Below, one piece after another: positions 17,200 through 25,951 of a stretch of DNA of 64,000 bases. A program made the translations under genes and the position numbers. A model generated the notes under the pieces. That model ran no database searches. It had not been told where the DNA came from and worked only from the letters and a program-made list of their open reading frames with translations. How positions within the stretch are numbered: position 1 is the stretch's first letter; each line of letters begins with the position of its first letter. The DNA is from Wenyingzhuangia marina (GTDB lineage Bacteria; Bacteroidota; Bacteroidia; Flavobacteriales; Flavobacteriaceae), in the NCBI RefSeq assembly GCF_900130035.1, contig NZ_FQXQ01000005.1:110726-174725 (forward strand), in the 5' to 3' direction.

Positions 17200-18228
17200 C
17201 TAACTTAATAATACAGATTTATATTTTTCTAATTCTTTTAAAGCAATTCCTGTACCTCTTACCACGGCTCTTAATGGATCTTCTGCAATATATACAGGCA
17301 AGTCTGTTTTTCTAGATAAACGCTTGTCTAAACCTCTAAGCATAGATCCTCCACCGGCCATATAAATACCAGTATTATAAATATCTGCTGCTAATTCTGG
17401 AGGTGTAGATGATAAACATTCCATCACAGCATCTTCAATTCTAAGAATAGATTTGTCTAAAGCTTTGGCAATTTCTCTGTAAGAAACTTGTACTTGTTTT
17501 GGTTTACCACTTAATAAGTCACGCCCTTGAACCAGCATGTCGTCTGGAGGAGTTTCTAAATCTTCCGTAGCTGCACCAATTTGAATTTTAATTTTTTCGG
17601 CGGTAGTTTCTCCAACATGTAAGTTATGTTGGGTACGCATGTAATACATAATGTCGTTGGTAAATAAATCACCTGCAACTTTTACAGATTTATCACAAAC
17701 AATTCCTGCTAGCGCAATAACTGCAATTTCTGTAGTACCACCACCTATATCAATAATCATGTTACCTCTAGGTTCCATAATGTCTATACCTACCCCAATG
17801 GCCGCAGCCATTGGTTCGTAGATAAGATATATTTCTTTTGCATTCATGTGAATGGCAGAGTCTCTAACGGCTCTTTTTTCTACTTCTGTAATTCCAGATG
17901 GAATACAAATAACCATTCTTAATGAAGGAGCAAAAACTTTCTTTTTGATAGAAGGAATACTTTTTACAAACTCTTTAATCATTTCTTCAGATGCTTGGAA
18001 ATCTGCAATAACCCCATCTTTTAACGGACGGATGGTTTTGATATTTTCGTGTGTTTTTCCTTGCATCAAACTAGCATCTCTACCAGTTGCGATTATTTTT
18101 CCAGTGGTCCTATCTCTTGCCACAATTGAGGGCGAGTCAATCACTACTTTTCCATCGTGAATGATAAGTGTGTTGGCTGTACCTAAATCAATAGCAATGT
18201 CTTCGGTCCAAAAGTCAAAAAATCCCAT
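17200..18228 (-). CDS. mreB: Actin-like cell-shape protein MreB
   Basis: A 342-residue bacterial actin that forms membrane-associated filaments guiding lateral wall synthesis. Nucleotide-binding motifs are clear: AIDLGTANT near the N-terminus, MIDIGGGTTEIAVI in the middle and AGGGSMLRGLD near the C-terminus. Length and motifs are normal for the family. It is the first shape gene of the operon, 51 bases after purH. Most of its N-terminal sequence reads MGFFDFWTEDIAIDLG, as in other Flavobacteriia. Confidence 0.97.
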   Translation of the reverse strand: MGFFDFWTEDIAIDLGTANTLIIHDGKVVIDSPSIVARDRTTGKIIATGRDASLMQGKTHENIKTIRPLKDGVIADFQASEEMIKEFVKSIPSIKKKVFAPSLRMVICIPSGITEVEKRAVRDSAIHMNAKEIYLIYEPMAAAIGVGIDIMEPRGNMIIDIGGGTTEIAVIALAGIVCDKSVKVAGDLFTNDIMYYMRTQHNLHVGETTAEKIKIQIGAATEDLETPPDDMLVQGRDLLSGKPKQVQVSYREIAKALDKSILRIEDAVMECLSSTPPELAADIYNTGIYMAGGGSMLRGLDKRLSRKTDLPVYIAEDPLRAVVRGTGIALKELEKYKSVLLS

Positions 18229-18279
18229 GTTTCTAGTTTGTATTTTTAATTCTTATATAATCTATCAAATGTAATCAAA

Positions 18280-19806
18280 TTAATGTTTGAAATGACGGGT
18301 TCCTGTCATTACCATTCCGATTCCATTTTCGTTACAGTAATCAATAGATAATTGATCTTTTATAGATCCACCTGGTTGAATTACCGCTTCGATTCCTGCT
18401 TTGTGAGCAATTTCTACACAGTCAGGGAAAGGGAAAAATGCATCACTTGCCATTACAGCACCTTTTAAATCAAATTTAAAGTGATTTGCTTTTGCAATAG
18501 CTTGCTCTAAAGCGTCTACACGAGATGTTTGTCCAGTTCCACCTGCACATAACGTTTTATTCTTTACTAATATTATAGTATTTGACTTTGTATGTTTACA
18601 AATTTTTGAAGCAAACAATAAATCTTCAATTTGAGCATCAGTAACCACCTTTTCAGTTACGTTTTTCAAATCTTCTCTTTTATCAGTAATTAAGTTTGCA
18701 TCTTGGAATAATACTCCGTTTAAAGCCGTACGGTAAGAAATTTTTGGTAACTCAACATCTTTTAAAATTAAGATTACTCTGTTTTTCTTTCCTTTTAAAA
18801 CTTCTAAAGCGTCTGCATCGTAAGCAGGAGCAATTACTACTTCACAGAATAATTTGTGTATTTCTTCAGCAGTAGCTAAGTCAATCGTTTTGTTAGCAAT
18901 TAAAACGCCTCCAAAAGCAGAAGTTGGATCACCAGCCAAAGCATCAACGTAAGCATCTTTTAAATTATCTCTTTGTGCAAAACCACAAGCATTGTTGTGT
19001 TTTAAAATAGCAAATGTAGGAGCTTCTCCTTTAAATTCGTTGATTAAGTTTACAGCAGCATCTACATCTAACAAATTGTTAAATGATAATTCTTTACCGT
19101 GTAATTTTTCAAACATAGCTTCTAAATCACCATAGAAAGCTCCTTTTTGATGAGGGTTTTCTCCGTAACGTAAAGGAGTTACTTTGTCAAAAGATTGACG
19201 GAAGTTGTTTTCCTCTTCGTTCATGTAATTGTAGATAGCAGCATCGTAGTGGCTAGAAACAGCAAAAGCTTTTGCAGAAAAACGCTTACGATCTTCTATG
19301 GATGTATTTCCGTTATCAGTAGAAATAATGTTTAAAAACTCATCATATTGTTCCATTGAAGAAACACAGATTACATCTTTAAAGTTTTTAGCAGCTGCTC
19401 TAATTAAAGAAATTCCACCGATATCAATTTTCTCAATAATATCTTGTTCAGGAGCACCACTTGCTACTGTTTTTTCAAAAGGGTATAAATCAACAATCAC
19501 AATATCCATTTCTGGAATTTCAAACTCAGCCAATTGTGCTTTGTCTCCTTCGTTGTCTCTACGGCTTAAAATACCTCCAAATACTTTTGGATGTAAAGTT
19601 TTAACACGTCCCCCTAAAATTGATGGATATGAAGTAATGTCTTCAACAGCCACACAATCAATACCTAAGTCTCTAATGAATTTTTCAGTTCCACCAGTTG
19701 TGTAAATAGTAATTCCTAACTCGTTAAATTTTCTAACAATTGGCTCTAAACCATCTTTGTGAAATACTGAAATTAAAGCTGATTTAGCTTGCTTAGTAGT
19801 GCTCAT
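18280..19806 (-). CDS. purH: Bifunctional AICAR transformylase / IMP cyclohydrolase
   Basis: PurH carries out the last two steps of IMP synthesis: formyl transfer to AICAR and ring closure. The 508-residue protein has an N-terminal MGS-like cyclohydrolase domain (ALISVFHKDGLEPIVRKF, TTGGT) and a C-terminal transformylase domain with the catalytic KHNNACG motif and a terminal MVMTGTRHFKH. It heads the run into mreB; a 51-base gap without a terminator suggests shared transcription. A -7 box lies 24 bases upstream. Confidence 0.97.
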   Translation of the reverse strand: MSTTKQAKSALISVFHKDGLEPIVRKFNELGITIYTTGGTEKFIRDLGIDCVAVEDITSYPSILGGRVKTLHPKVFGGILSRRDNEGDKAQLAEFEIPEMDIVIVDLYPFEKTVASGAPEQDIIEKIDIGGISLIRAAAKNFKDVICVSSMEQYDEFLNIISTDNGNTSIEDRKRFSAKAFAVSSHYDAAIYNYMNEEENNFRQSFDKVTPLRYGENPHQKGAFYGDLEAMFEKLHGKELSFNNLLDVDAAVNLINEFKGEAPTFAILKHNNACGFAQRDNLKDAYVDALAGDPTSAFGGVLIANKTIDLATAEEIHKLFCEVVIAPAYDADALEVLKGKKNRVILILKDVELPKISYRTALNGVLFQDANLITDKREDLKNVTEKVVTDAQIEDLLFASKICKHTKSNTIILVKNKTLCAGGTGQTSRVDALEQAIAKANHFKFDLKGAVMASDAFFPFPDCVEIAHKAGIEAVIQPGGSIKDQLSIDYCNENGIGMVMTGTRHFKH

Positions 19807-19830
19807 TTTTATGAATTTCGATTAAAAAGG

Positions 19831-19861
19831 CAAAATTACTAAAAGTACCTCAAACGCTAAA
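19831..19861 (-). promoter_or_regulatory. Candidate promoter of the purH-mre operon
   Basis: On the - strand TAATTTTG (19831-19838) fits TAnnTTTG, and TTTA (one mismatch to TTTG) lies 19 bases upstream (19858-19861). It is 24 bases ahead of the purH start. Confidence 0.6.
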
Positions 19862-19940
19862 CTATTGAACTGTTTTATTATCAAACTTTTATTTATTTTT
19901 TCTTTATTCTCTTTTTAAAGTTTAAAATTGAAGTTTTGCT

Positions 19941-20477
19941 ATGAAAAATAAAAAGATTTGGTGGTTTTTGTTGCGTTTTTTCGGCACCTATTTTTTACTT
20001 TTTTTATGTTACTCAGTTTTTTTATTAAGTACCCAGAGTAAAGCCCCCAAATTTATTTCTGATCCTATTACTCAACATGTTGCTAAAAGTACCGAGTGGG
20101 TTTTAAATATGTCTGGAAATCAGTCACATGTAGAGCAGCATCCCACTGAATTATCATTAAAATTATTTATGAATGATGATTATGTGGCAAGGGTTATAGA
20201 GGGCTGTAATTCTATGAGTATCATTATCTTATTTATAGCCTTTGTTATTGCTTTTAGAGGAGCCTGGAAAAAGACTTTTTTGTTTGCAATTATTGGGAGT
20301 GTTTCTATATATTTTGTAAATATTGCTAGAATAGCGTTGTTGTCTTATGGTATGGTTTACTATAAACAGTACGACATGATTTTACATGATTTATTTTTTC
20401 CAGCTTTTATTTATGGATATGTATTTTTATTATGGGTGATTTGGGTAAACCGTTTTTCAAATCTTAAAAGAAAATAA
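19941..20477 (+). CDS. xrtF: Exosortase family protein XrtF
   Basis: A 178-residue membrane protein of the exosortase/archaeosortase family, predicted cysteine transpeptidases that process and anchor proteins with C-terminal sorting tails. The catalytic triad can be placed: C89 in VIEGCNSMS, R130 in NIARIALL and H149 in LHDLFFP. About five hydrophobic helices are visible. The next gene encodes the family's fixed partner. No exopolysaccharide genes or recognisable sorting-tail substrate lie near. Family knowledge (from memory): XrtF is characteristic of Flavobacteriia and its target proteins were not identified when it was described. Confidence 0.88.
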   Translation: MKNKKIWWFLLRFFGTYFLLFLCYSVFLLSTQSKAPKFISDPITQHVAKSTEWVLNMSGNQSHVEQHPTELSLKLFMNDDYVARVIEGCNSMSIIILFIAFVIAFRGAWKKTFLFAIIGSVSIYFVNIARIALLSYGMVYYKQYDMILHDLFFPAFIYGYVFLLWVIWVNRFSNLKRK

Positions 20478-20478
20478 T

Positions 20479-20922
20479 ATGAAAAGGGGGATAAGATTTA
20501 TACTAATAATGTTGTTGTTTTTCTGTTTTATATTGGTAAGAGCATATCAAGTAGCGTTGTTTTATGATCCATTAAATCATTATTTTGCTAATGATTACTT
20601 GTATTTACCTTTGCCTGATGTTGATAAAAGTAGATTGTTTGTATCTTATTTATCCAGATATCTCATCAATTCTCTTATTTCTTTTGCCATATTAAAAATA
20701 GCTTTTCCTCATAGATCCTTTATTAGAACCATTGCTACTTTTTATGCGTTGGCTTTTGTATTATTATCATCTATTCTTTTTAGTTTGATGATTTTTAAGA
20801 TTGATGTAGGATATTTATTCCCTTTTTACATTCGTAGATTTATCATTCATCCTGTATTTATCATCGTATTACTTCCTTTTATTTATTTGATGAGAAAGCG
20901 TTACAGAATGAATTTAAAATGA
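20479..20922 (+). CDS. Exosortase F system-associated membrane protein
   Basis: A 147-residue protein with four strongly hydrophobic segments, starting one base after the xrtF stop. Size, topology and position match the partner protein that always follows XrtF in Flavobacteriia. Conserved-looking features include YDPLNHYFANDYL near residue 32 and PFYIRRFIIHPVFII near the C-terminus. Its role is unknown; it may hold or present substrates to the exosortase in the inner membrane. Confidence 0.82.
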   Translation: MKRGIRFILIMLLFFCFILVRAYQVALFYDPLNHYFANDYLYLPLPDVDKSRLFVSYLSRYLINSLISFAILKIAFPHRSFIRTIATFYALAFVLLSSILFSLMIFKIDVGYLFPFYIRRFIIHPVFIIVLLPFIYLMRKRYRMNLK

Positions 20923-20969
20923 TGATTGATTAATATGGTTTAGTTAACACTTAACTGTAATTCATGTTG

Positions 20970-20977
20970 TATTTTTG
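20970..20977 (+). promoter_or_regulatory. Candidate -7 promoter box (TATTTTTG) of the DMT transporter gene
   Basis: An exact TAnnTTTG match 17 bases before the ATG at 20995. No -33 box is recognised. Confidence 0.45.
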
Positions 20978-20994
20978 CTGCTTAATTAAATTTT

Positions 20995-21897
20995 ATGTGG
21001 ATTTATTTTGGTTTAACAGCAGCATTATTTTTAAGTCTTAATTCAATATGTAGAAAAAGAAGTGTAAAAGGAAATGCTTTGTTTCCAGTACTTTTAATCA
21101 GTAATGGAATTAGTACTTTATTGATTGCACCACTCTTTATAGCCTCATTTTTTTACCCTGAATATCTTAAAGAAATAGGAATGTATATTCCTAATATTTC
21201 AATTCAAGATCATTTTTTTATTGGAATTAAATCTTTAATTATGACTTGCTCCTGGGTATTAACATTTTATGCTTTAAAGCATTTACCAATTACAATTGTA
21301 ACTCCAATTAGGGCAGCAGGTCCGTTCTTTACCTTTTTAGGAGCTATTCTTATTTATAGAGAAAATCCTAGCGTATTACAGTGGGTTGGTTTTTTTACCA
21401 TTGTAATTTCTATGCTTGCTTATTCCCAAATAGGAAAAAAAGAAGGGATTATATTTAAAAGCAACAAAGCTATTTTTGCAATTATTGGAGCTACTTTTTT
21501 AGGAGCAAGTAGCGGATTGTATGATAAGTTTTTATTTCAATATCAGCAATATGAAGTGTTAACCGTTCAATGGTGGTTTTTTTGTTATGTAACCATTTTT
21601 ATGTCGGTACTGGTTTATTTTGTATATCTTCCTAAAAAAGAGCAAATGGGTAAATTTACTTGGCATTGGTCTATTGGAGCCATCGGAGTTTTAATGCTTT
21701 TGGCTGATTACTTTTACTTTAGAGGATTGCAAGACCCAGAAGTATTAATTATGTTGATGTCTGCGCTAAAAAGAAGTCAGATATTATTTACAGTATTGAT
21801 AGGTGGTCTTATTTTTAAAGAAAAAAATAAGAGACTAAAATTAATTCCATTGTTTGGAGTAATAATAGGTGTACTTTGTTTGATGTACAGTGCTTAA
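20995..21897 (+). CDS. EamA/DMT-superfamily transporter, 10 helices
   Basis: A 300-residue permease of the drug/metabolite transporter superfamily. It appears to consist of two EamA repeats of about five helices each; the helix-4 motif reads PITIVTPIRAAGPFFTFLGA and the corresponding C-terminal part SALKRSQILFTVLIGGLIFKE. The substrate cannot be inferred. Its last four bases overlap the end of the convergent small EamA gene. Confidence 0.82.
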   Translation: MWIYFGLTAALFLSLNSICRKRSVKGNALFPVLLISNGISTLLIAPLFIASFFYPEYLKEIGMYIPNISIQDHFFIGIKSLIMTCSWVLTFYALKHLPITIVTPIRAAGPFFTFLGAILIYRENPSVLQWVGFFTIVISMLAYSQIGKKEGIIFKSNKAIFAIIGATFLGASSGLYDKFLFQYQQYEVLTVQWWFFCYVTIFMSVLVYFVYLPKKEQMGKFTWHWSIGAIGVLMLLADYFYFRGLQDPEVLIMLMSALKRSQILFTVLIGGLIFKEKNKRLKLIPLFGVIIGVLCLMYSA

Positions 21898-22292
21898 ATA
21901 GACACTAGAATTACTGCAATTAATCCTAAAATAATTCCAATGGTTTTTAATAAGGTTAGTTTTTCCGCTAAAAAAATAACTCCTAAGGCTATAGTTACCA
22001 ATAATGCTAAATTTCTAATAGGAACTACTGTGCTTAACTTACCATGTTTTAAAGCTAAAAACCAACATACTTGAGCTAGTCCACCTAATACACCTCCAAT
22101 CACTAAAAACTTAAGGTGTTTCATGTCTAATTTGGTTTTTTCTACCAGTGCTAAAACCGTAAGAATAATCATGTGACTCATAATAAATACAGAAGCTCCA
22201 AGCCCCGTAGAAAAAAAAGGAGTTCCTTGTTTGTAAAAAAACACACAAGAACCGAAAAGAATCATTGCTAAAATAGCGTAGACAATAGACAT
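21894..22292 (-). CDS. Small EamA-type permease (single repeat)
   Basis: A 132-residue protein with four to five hydrophobic helices, half the size of the neighbouring DMT protein and therefore expected to act as a dimer, as EmrE-type transporters do. It contains the EamA signature HGKLSTVVPIRNLALLVTIALG. The gene starts 10 bases after mgtE and is probably the last of an rsmA-mgtE unit. Its 3' end overlaps the convergent gene by four bases. Substrate unknown. Confidence 0.78.
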   Translation of the reverse strand: MSIVYAILAMILFGSCVFFYKQGTPFFSTGLGASVFIMSHMIILTVLALVEKTKLDMKHLKFLVIGGVLGGLAQVCWFLALKHGKLSTVVPIRNLALLVTIALGVIFLAEKLTLLKTIGIILGLIAVILVSI

Positions 22293-22302
22293 GAAAGTAT
22301 AT

Positions 22303-23655
22303 TTAGATAGGTAAAATTATTTTGGCTATGGAAAAGTAAATAAAGATTCCTAGAATATCATTACTGGTCGTAATAAATGGACCTGTTGCTAATGCAGGAT
22401 CAATACCTCTTTTGTCTAAAATTAAAGGAACAAAAGTTCCTATCAAAGCAGCCATAATAATTACTACAATTAACGAAGAAGCAATGGTGACACTTAAGAG
22501 TACATCAGAATCTTGAATAAATCCGTAGGCAACAACCAGGCAACCTAAAACAATTCCATTGATAAGACTTAATCCTATTTCTTTAAATAAACGATTCCAT
22601 AAACTTCCTTTGATATTATTGTTTGCTAAACCTTGTACAATAATTGCGGATGACTGTACTCCTACGTTTCCACCTACAGCAGCAATTAAAGGGGTAAAAA
22701 AGAACAATTCAGAATAATCTCTTAATAAATGACTGTCAAAACTACCCATAATAGCAGCAGCACACAAACTACCAAATAATCCAAGAATTAGCCAAGGTAA
22801 TCTTGCTTTGGTCAATTCTAAAATACTAGCATCTGCTTCAACATCATCTGTTAAACCAGAAGCTAATTGGTAATCTTTTTCAGCTTCATCTCTAATAATA
22901 TCAATAATATCATCTACAGAAATTTGTCCAACCAAACGTCCCATTTCATCAACTACAGCTACTACAACTAAATCATACTTTTGCATAATTCTAGCAACTT
23001 GTTCTCCTTTTTCATTGGCTTTTACAGAGGTAATAGAAGGACTATAAACATCTCTTACAGGTGTTTTTGTTGAGGTAGTTAATAAACTTTTTAAAGACAA
23101 CCTACCTTTTAATACATCATCATCATCAACTACATATACAGTGTAAACTTTTTCAATCTCCTCAGCTTGCAAACGCATCTCTTTGATACTTTGCATACAT
23201 GTCCATTTCTCGTTTACTTTAATTAATTCTTTTCCCATTAATCCCCCAGCAGTATCTTCATCGTAACGTAAAAGATCTACAATGTCTTTGGCATGTTCAA
23301 TGTCTTCAATTTGAGAAATTACTTCATGCATTTGCTCATCAGAAAGTTCAGAAATCATATCTGCCGCATCGTCAGATTCTAACTCATTAACCTCATTGGC
23401 AATTTCTTCGGATGACATTCCTTTAAGAATCTCTTCACGAACACTTTCATCTAATTCAACAATAGCATCAGATGTTTTATCAGTATCAACAATTTTAATA
23501 ATGGCAATGGCTAATTCGGGTTCTATTTCTTCAAATAGTTCCGCTAAATCGGCATAGTGCACATCTTTAAAAACTTCTACAATCTGTTCTGTATTGTTTG
23601 CTTCAATAAGATCAGTTAAGTAGTTGATAAATTCTTTATTGATTTGAAATTCCAT
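22303..23655 (-). CDS. mgtE: Magnesium transporter MgtE
   Basis: A 450-residue magnesium channel of the MgtE family. The order of domains is an acidic N-domain (about residues 1-130, with DADMI and EDTAGGLM segments), a pair of CBS domains (about 135-260), and five C-terminal membrane helices with the pore motif [16 protein letters not shown]. The N and CBS domains sense cytoplasmic magnesium and close the channel when it is abundant. The start overlaps the end of rsmA by 20 bases, so translation is probably coupled. Confidence 0.95.
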   Translation of the reverse strand: MEFQINKEFINYLTDLIEANNTEQIVEVFKDVHYADLAELFEEIEPELAIAIIKIVDTDKTSDAIVELDESVREEILKGMSSEEIANEVNELESDDAADMISELSDEQMHEVISQIEDIEHAKDIVDLLRYDEDTAGGLMGKELIKVNEKWTCMQSIKEMRLQAEEIEKVYTVYVVDDDDVLKGRLSLKSLLTTSTKTPVRDVYSPSITSVKANEKGEQVARIMQKYDLVVVAVVDEMGRLVGQISVDDIIDIIRDEAEKDYQLASGLTDDVEADASILELTKARLPWLILGLFGSLCAAAIMGSFDSHLLRDYSELFFFTPLIAAVGGNVGVQSSAIIVQGLANNNIKGSLWNRLFKEIGLSLINGIVLGCLVVAYGFIQDSDVLLSVTIASSLIVVIIMAALIGTFVPLILDKRGIDPALATGPFITTSNDILGIFIYFSIAKIILPI

Positions 23656-24421
23656 TTTTTTCTATTAATGCAGTTAGTTCAATAAATCCTTCTACAGATA
23701 CTTGTTCGGGTCTTTCATTAAATATTTTATGAGTTCTTAATTCATCAGAAAGATTTAAACTTTTAAGGCTACTACGCATCATTTTTCTACGCTGACCAAA
23801 AGCCGTTTTTACCACCTGCTTAAATAATTTGTCTGAAACAGGCAGAAATAAATCTTTTTTGCGTTTCATAATCATGACTCCAGAATCTACTTTTGGTGGT
23901 GGATTAAAAACAGTAGGAGGCACGGTAAATAAATATTCGGTATCGTAATAAGCTTGGGTTAGTACAGATATAATTCCGTAAGTTTTGCTTCCAGGAGGAG
24001 CACATATTCTCATGGCTACTTCTTTTTGAAACATTCCTCCAAACTCAGGAATTAAAGCTCTATAATCAATAGTTCTAAATACTATTTGACTAGAAATATT
24101 ATAAGGAAAATTCCCAATAATGGCAAATTGTTGATTTTTAAAAATATCGTTTAAATCTATTTTTAAAAAATCCTTTCCATAAATTCTTGGTCCTAAATGT
24201 AAATAATGAGCCTGTAAATATTCTACAGATTCATCATCTATTTCTATCACGTGCGTAGTGTATTTTTTTTGTAAAAGATACTTGGTCATCATTCCCATAC
24301 CTGGACCAATTTCTAGCACATTTTCGTATCCTTTTTCTGATAAAATATCAGCAATTTGCTCGGCAATACTTTCATCTGTTAAAAAGTGCTGACCTAAATG
24401 TTTTTTTGCTCTTACTGACAT
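23636..24421 (-). CDS. rsmA: 16S rRNA (adenine1518/1519-N6)-dimethyltransferase
   Basis: RsmA (KsgA) dimethylates two adjacent adenines in helix 45 of 16S rRNA late in 30S assembly. I choose the ATG at 24421, which gives 261 residues beginning [14 protein letters not shown], the conserved family start. A longer frame reaching 24466 would overlap the upstream small gene. Further motifs are [15 protein letters not shown] (SAM binding), [13 protein letters not shown] (catalytic NFPY) and [15 protein letters not shown]. It overlaps mgtE by 20 bases. Confidence 0.96.
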   Translation of the reverse strand: MSVRAKKHLGQHFLTDESIAEQIADILSEKGYENVLEIGPGMGMMTKYLLQKKYTTHVIEIDDESVEYLQAHYLHLGPRIYGKDFLKIDLNDIFKNQQFAIIGNFPYNISSQIVFRTIDYRALIPEFGGMFQKEVAMRICAPPGSKTYGIISVLTQAYYDTEYLFTVPPTVFNPPPKVDSGVMIMKRKKDLFLPVSDKLFKQVVKTAFGQRRKMMRSSLKSLNLSDELRTHKIFNERPEQVSVEGFIELTALIEKNGISNQ

Positions 24422-24422
24422 G

Positions 24423-24638
24423 TTATTTGTTTTTTTTATAGTACCTAAAAATAATAAAGGCAACAATGGCTACTAAAATATATGGGATAATCATTAAGGT
24501 TACAATTCCATCATTTAATCCTTTTGCAAAAGAACTATCTCCATTTTCTACTACTGCCTTACACATGGCACATTGTCCATAGTTAGCTATAGAAGTTAAG
24601 CATAGAAATAAAAGTAATATGAATTGTAGTTTTTTCAT
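24423..24638 (-). CDS. Small exported CxxC membrane protein
   Basis: A 71-residue protein not assigned to a named family by me. It has an N-terminal signal-like segment (residues 1-22, ending NYGQ), then [12 protein letters not shown] with a CxxC pair, a short linker, one hydrophobic helix (about 44-66) and a basic tail (RYYKKNK). The CxxC would sit just outside the inner membrane and could bind a metal or take part in thiol chemistry. It lies one base before rsmA and downstream of the oxidase assembly genes, with which it may share a role. Confidence 0.7.
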   Translation of the reverse strand: MKKLQFILLLFLCLTSIANYGQCAMCKAVVENGDSSFAKGLNDGIVTLMIIPYILVAIVAFIIFRYYKKNK

Positions 24639-24661
24639 TTTTTGTTTTTCGTTTTCCGAAC

Positions 24662-24695
24662 ATCGATCATCGAAAATCGTTTTTCGACTATCGAT
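24662..24695. repeat. Interrupted palindrome in the spacer below the DUF420 gene
   Basis: ATCGAT (24662-24667) and ATCGAT (24690-24695) enclose TCGAAAA (24670-24676) and TTTTCGA (24681-24687), giving a nested hairpin of 13 pairs with a 4-base loop. The 94-base spacer continues with low-complexity words such as ATTGCTTATTG and TTAATTGCTAACT that recur elsewhere in the window. It may terminate the oxidase operon. Confidence 0.6.
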
Positions 24696-24732
24696 TGCTT
24701 ATTGATAATTGTAAATTGTTCGCTGTTAATTG

Positions 24733-25254
24733 CTAACTGACAACATAATAAGGGTTAATCATAATATAAACAATCACTCCTGTGATGGCTACGTATAACC
24801 AAATAGGAAAAGTATATTTGGCCATTTTTCTGTGTTTTTCTACTTCTCCATTAATTCCTCTTACAAAAGTAGTTAGTACCAATGGAATGACCGCAATGGA
24901 TAAAATAATATGTGATATTAAGATGAAAAAATACACGTATTTAATAGCTCCTGTTCCTCCATATTTTGTAGAGTCACTTGTCATGTGATACAATACATAC
25001 ATTACCAAAAACAATGCAGAGCAGACCATGGCAGTTTTAATTAAAAACTCGTGTCTTTTAATATTTCCGTTTTTTACAGATATAACAGCGGCTATTAATA
25101 AAATAGCAGTAATACCATTAATGGTTGCATAAATAGGAGGTAAGAAAACAGGTAAAGTCATCTCTATTTTAACTCCAAATAAAACAGCTACTGCTACTGG
25201 AATAACAATAGACAATAGGGTAATTAATTTTTTGTAGTTTTTTTTTGTTTCCAT
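24733..25254 (-). CDS. DUF420 membrane protein, probable oxidase maturation factor
   Basis: A 173-residue protein with five hydrophobic helices and conserved histidines (RHEFLIKTAM, YVLYHMTSD, ISHIILSI, EKHRKMAKYT). This is the DUF420 pattern; the Bacillus and Staphylococcus relative CtaM is needed to mature haem-copper oxidases. The gene lies directly after the SCO gene (one-base gap) in a cluster of oxidase subunits and heme O synthase, which supports the same job here. Confidence 0.85.
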   Translation of the reverse strand: METKKNYKKLITLLSIVIPVAVAVLFGVKIEMTLPVFLPPIYATINGITAILLIAAVISVKNGNIKRHEFLIKTAMVCSALFLVMYVLYHMTSDSTKYGGTGAIKYVYFFILISHIILSIAVIPLVLTTFVRGINGEVEKHRKMAKYTFPIWLYVAITGVIVYIMINPYYVVS

Positions 25255-25255
25255 G

Positions 25256-25951
25256 TTACTCGTTTAATAGTAAATCAATATCTTCTTTTAATAATGCTAC
25301 TTCTTCAGTTTCGGTTCCTTGATAGAAAATTTTAGGATTTCCATATTGATCTGTTCTAGATCTTAAATATCCGTTTTTATCTACCAAAGCAAAAAATCCT
25401 TGATGTTCAAAACCACCTTCAACTTCTGGATTTAAGCCTGCAAAAATATTTAAACCTTTGTTAGCCATTTCGTAAATAGTATCTCTATCTCCGGTTAAAA
25501 AATGCCAGTTTAAACTAGTGACTCCGTAATTTTCTGCATATTCTTTTAGAACCATTGGAGTATCATAACTTGGGTTGATGGTAAAAGAAGCAATTCCAAA
25601 ATTATCTCTTTTTCCAAATTCTTCCTCAATAGTTAACATATTTCTGTTCATAATTGGACAGATGGTAGGACAGCTGGTAAAAAAGAATTCCACTACAAAT
25701 ACTTTGCCTTTGTAGTCTATGTTAGAGATAAGTTGATTGTTTTGATCTGTAAACGAAAATTCCGGCATTTTTCTAGCCTCATCATTGATTACCAAATAAG
25801 CCAATCCACTTTTGTTAGGCAATCCTTTTGGTTTTGTATATTTTAAACTAGTGCTTTTTGGGTTTGAATGGTGTTTGAAGTTTCTCACCACAAATATTCC
25901 AAATAACAAAATAATAAAAACGACTCCGATGTATGAATATTTATTTTTCAT
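25256..25951 (-). CDS. SCO1/SenC-family copper chaperone
   Basis: SCO proteins deliver copper to, or reduce, the CuA site of cytochrome c oxidase. This 231-residue protein has an N-terminal anchor helix (about residues 7-22) and a periplasmic thioredoxin-like domain with the copper ligands C94 and C98 (TSCPTICP) and H183 (FEHQGFF). Its start overlaps the end of the SCO-like gene upstream by 11 bases. The cluster context (oxidase subunits III and IV, heme O synthase, DUF420) matches the role. Confidence 0.93.
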   Translation of the reverse strand: MKNKYSYIGVVFIILLFGIFVVRNFKHHSNPKSTSLKYTKPKGLPNKSGLAYLVINDEARKMPEFSFTDQNNQLISNIDYKGKVFVVEFFFTSCPTICPIMNRNMLTIEEEFGKRDNFGIASFTINPSYDTPMVLKEYAENYGVTSLNWHFLTGDRDTIYEMANKGLNIFAGLNPEVEGGFEHQGFFALVDKNGYLRSRTDQYGNPKIFYQGTETEEVALLKEDIDLLLNE

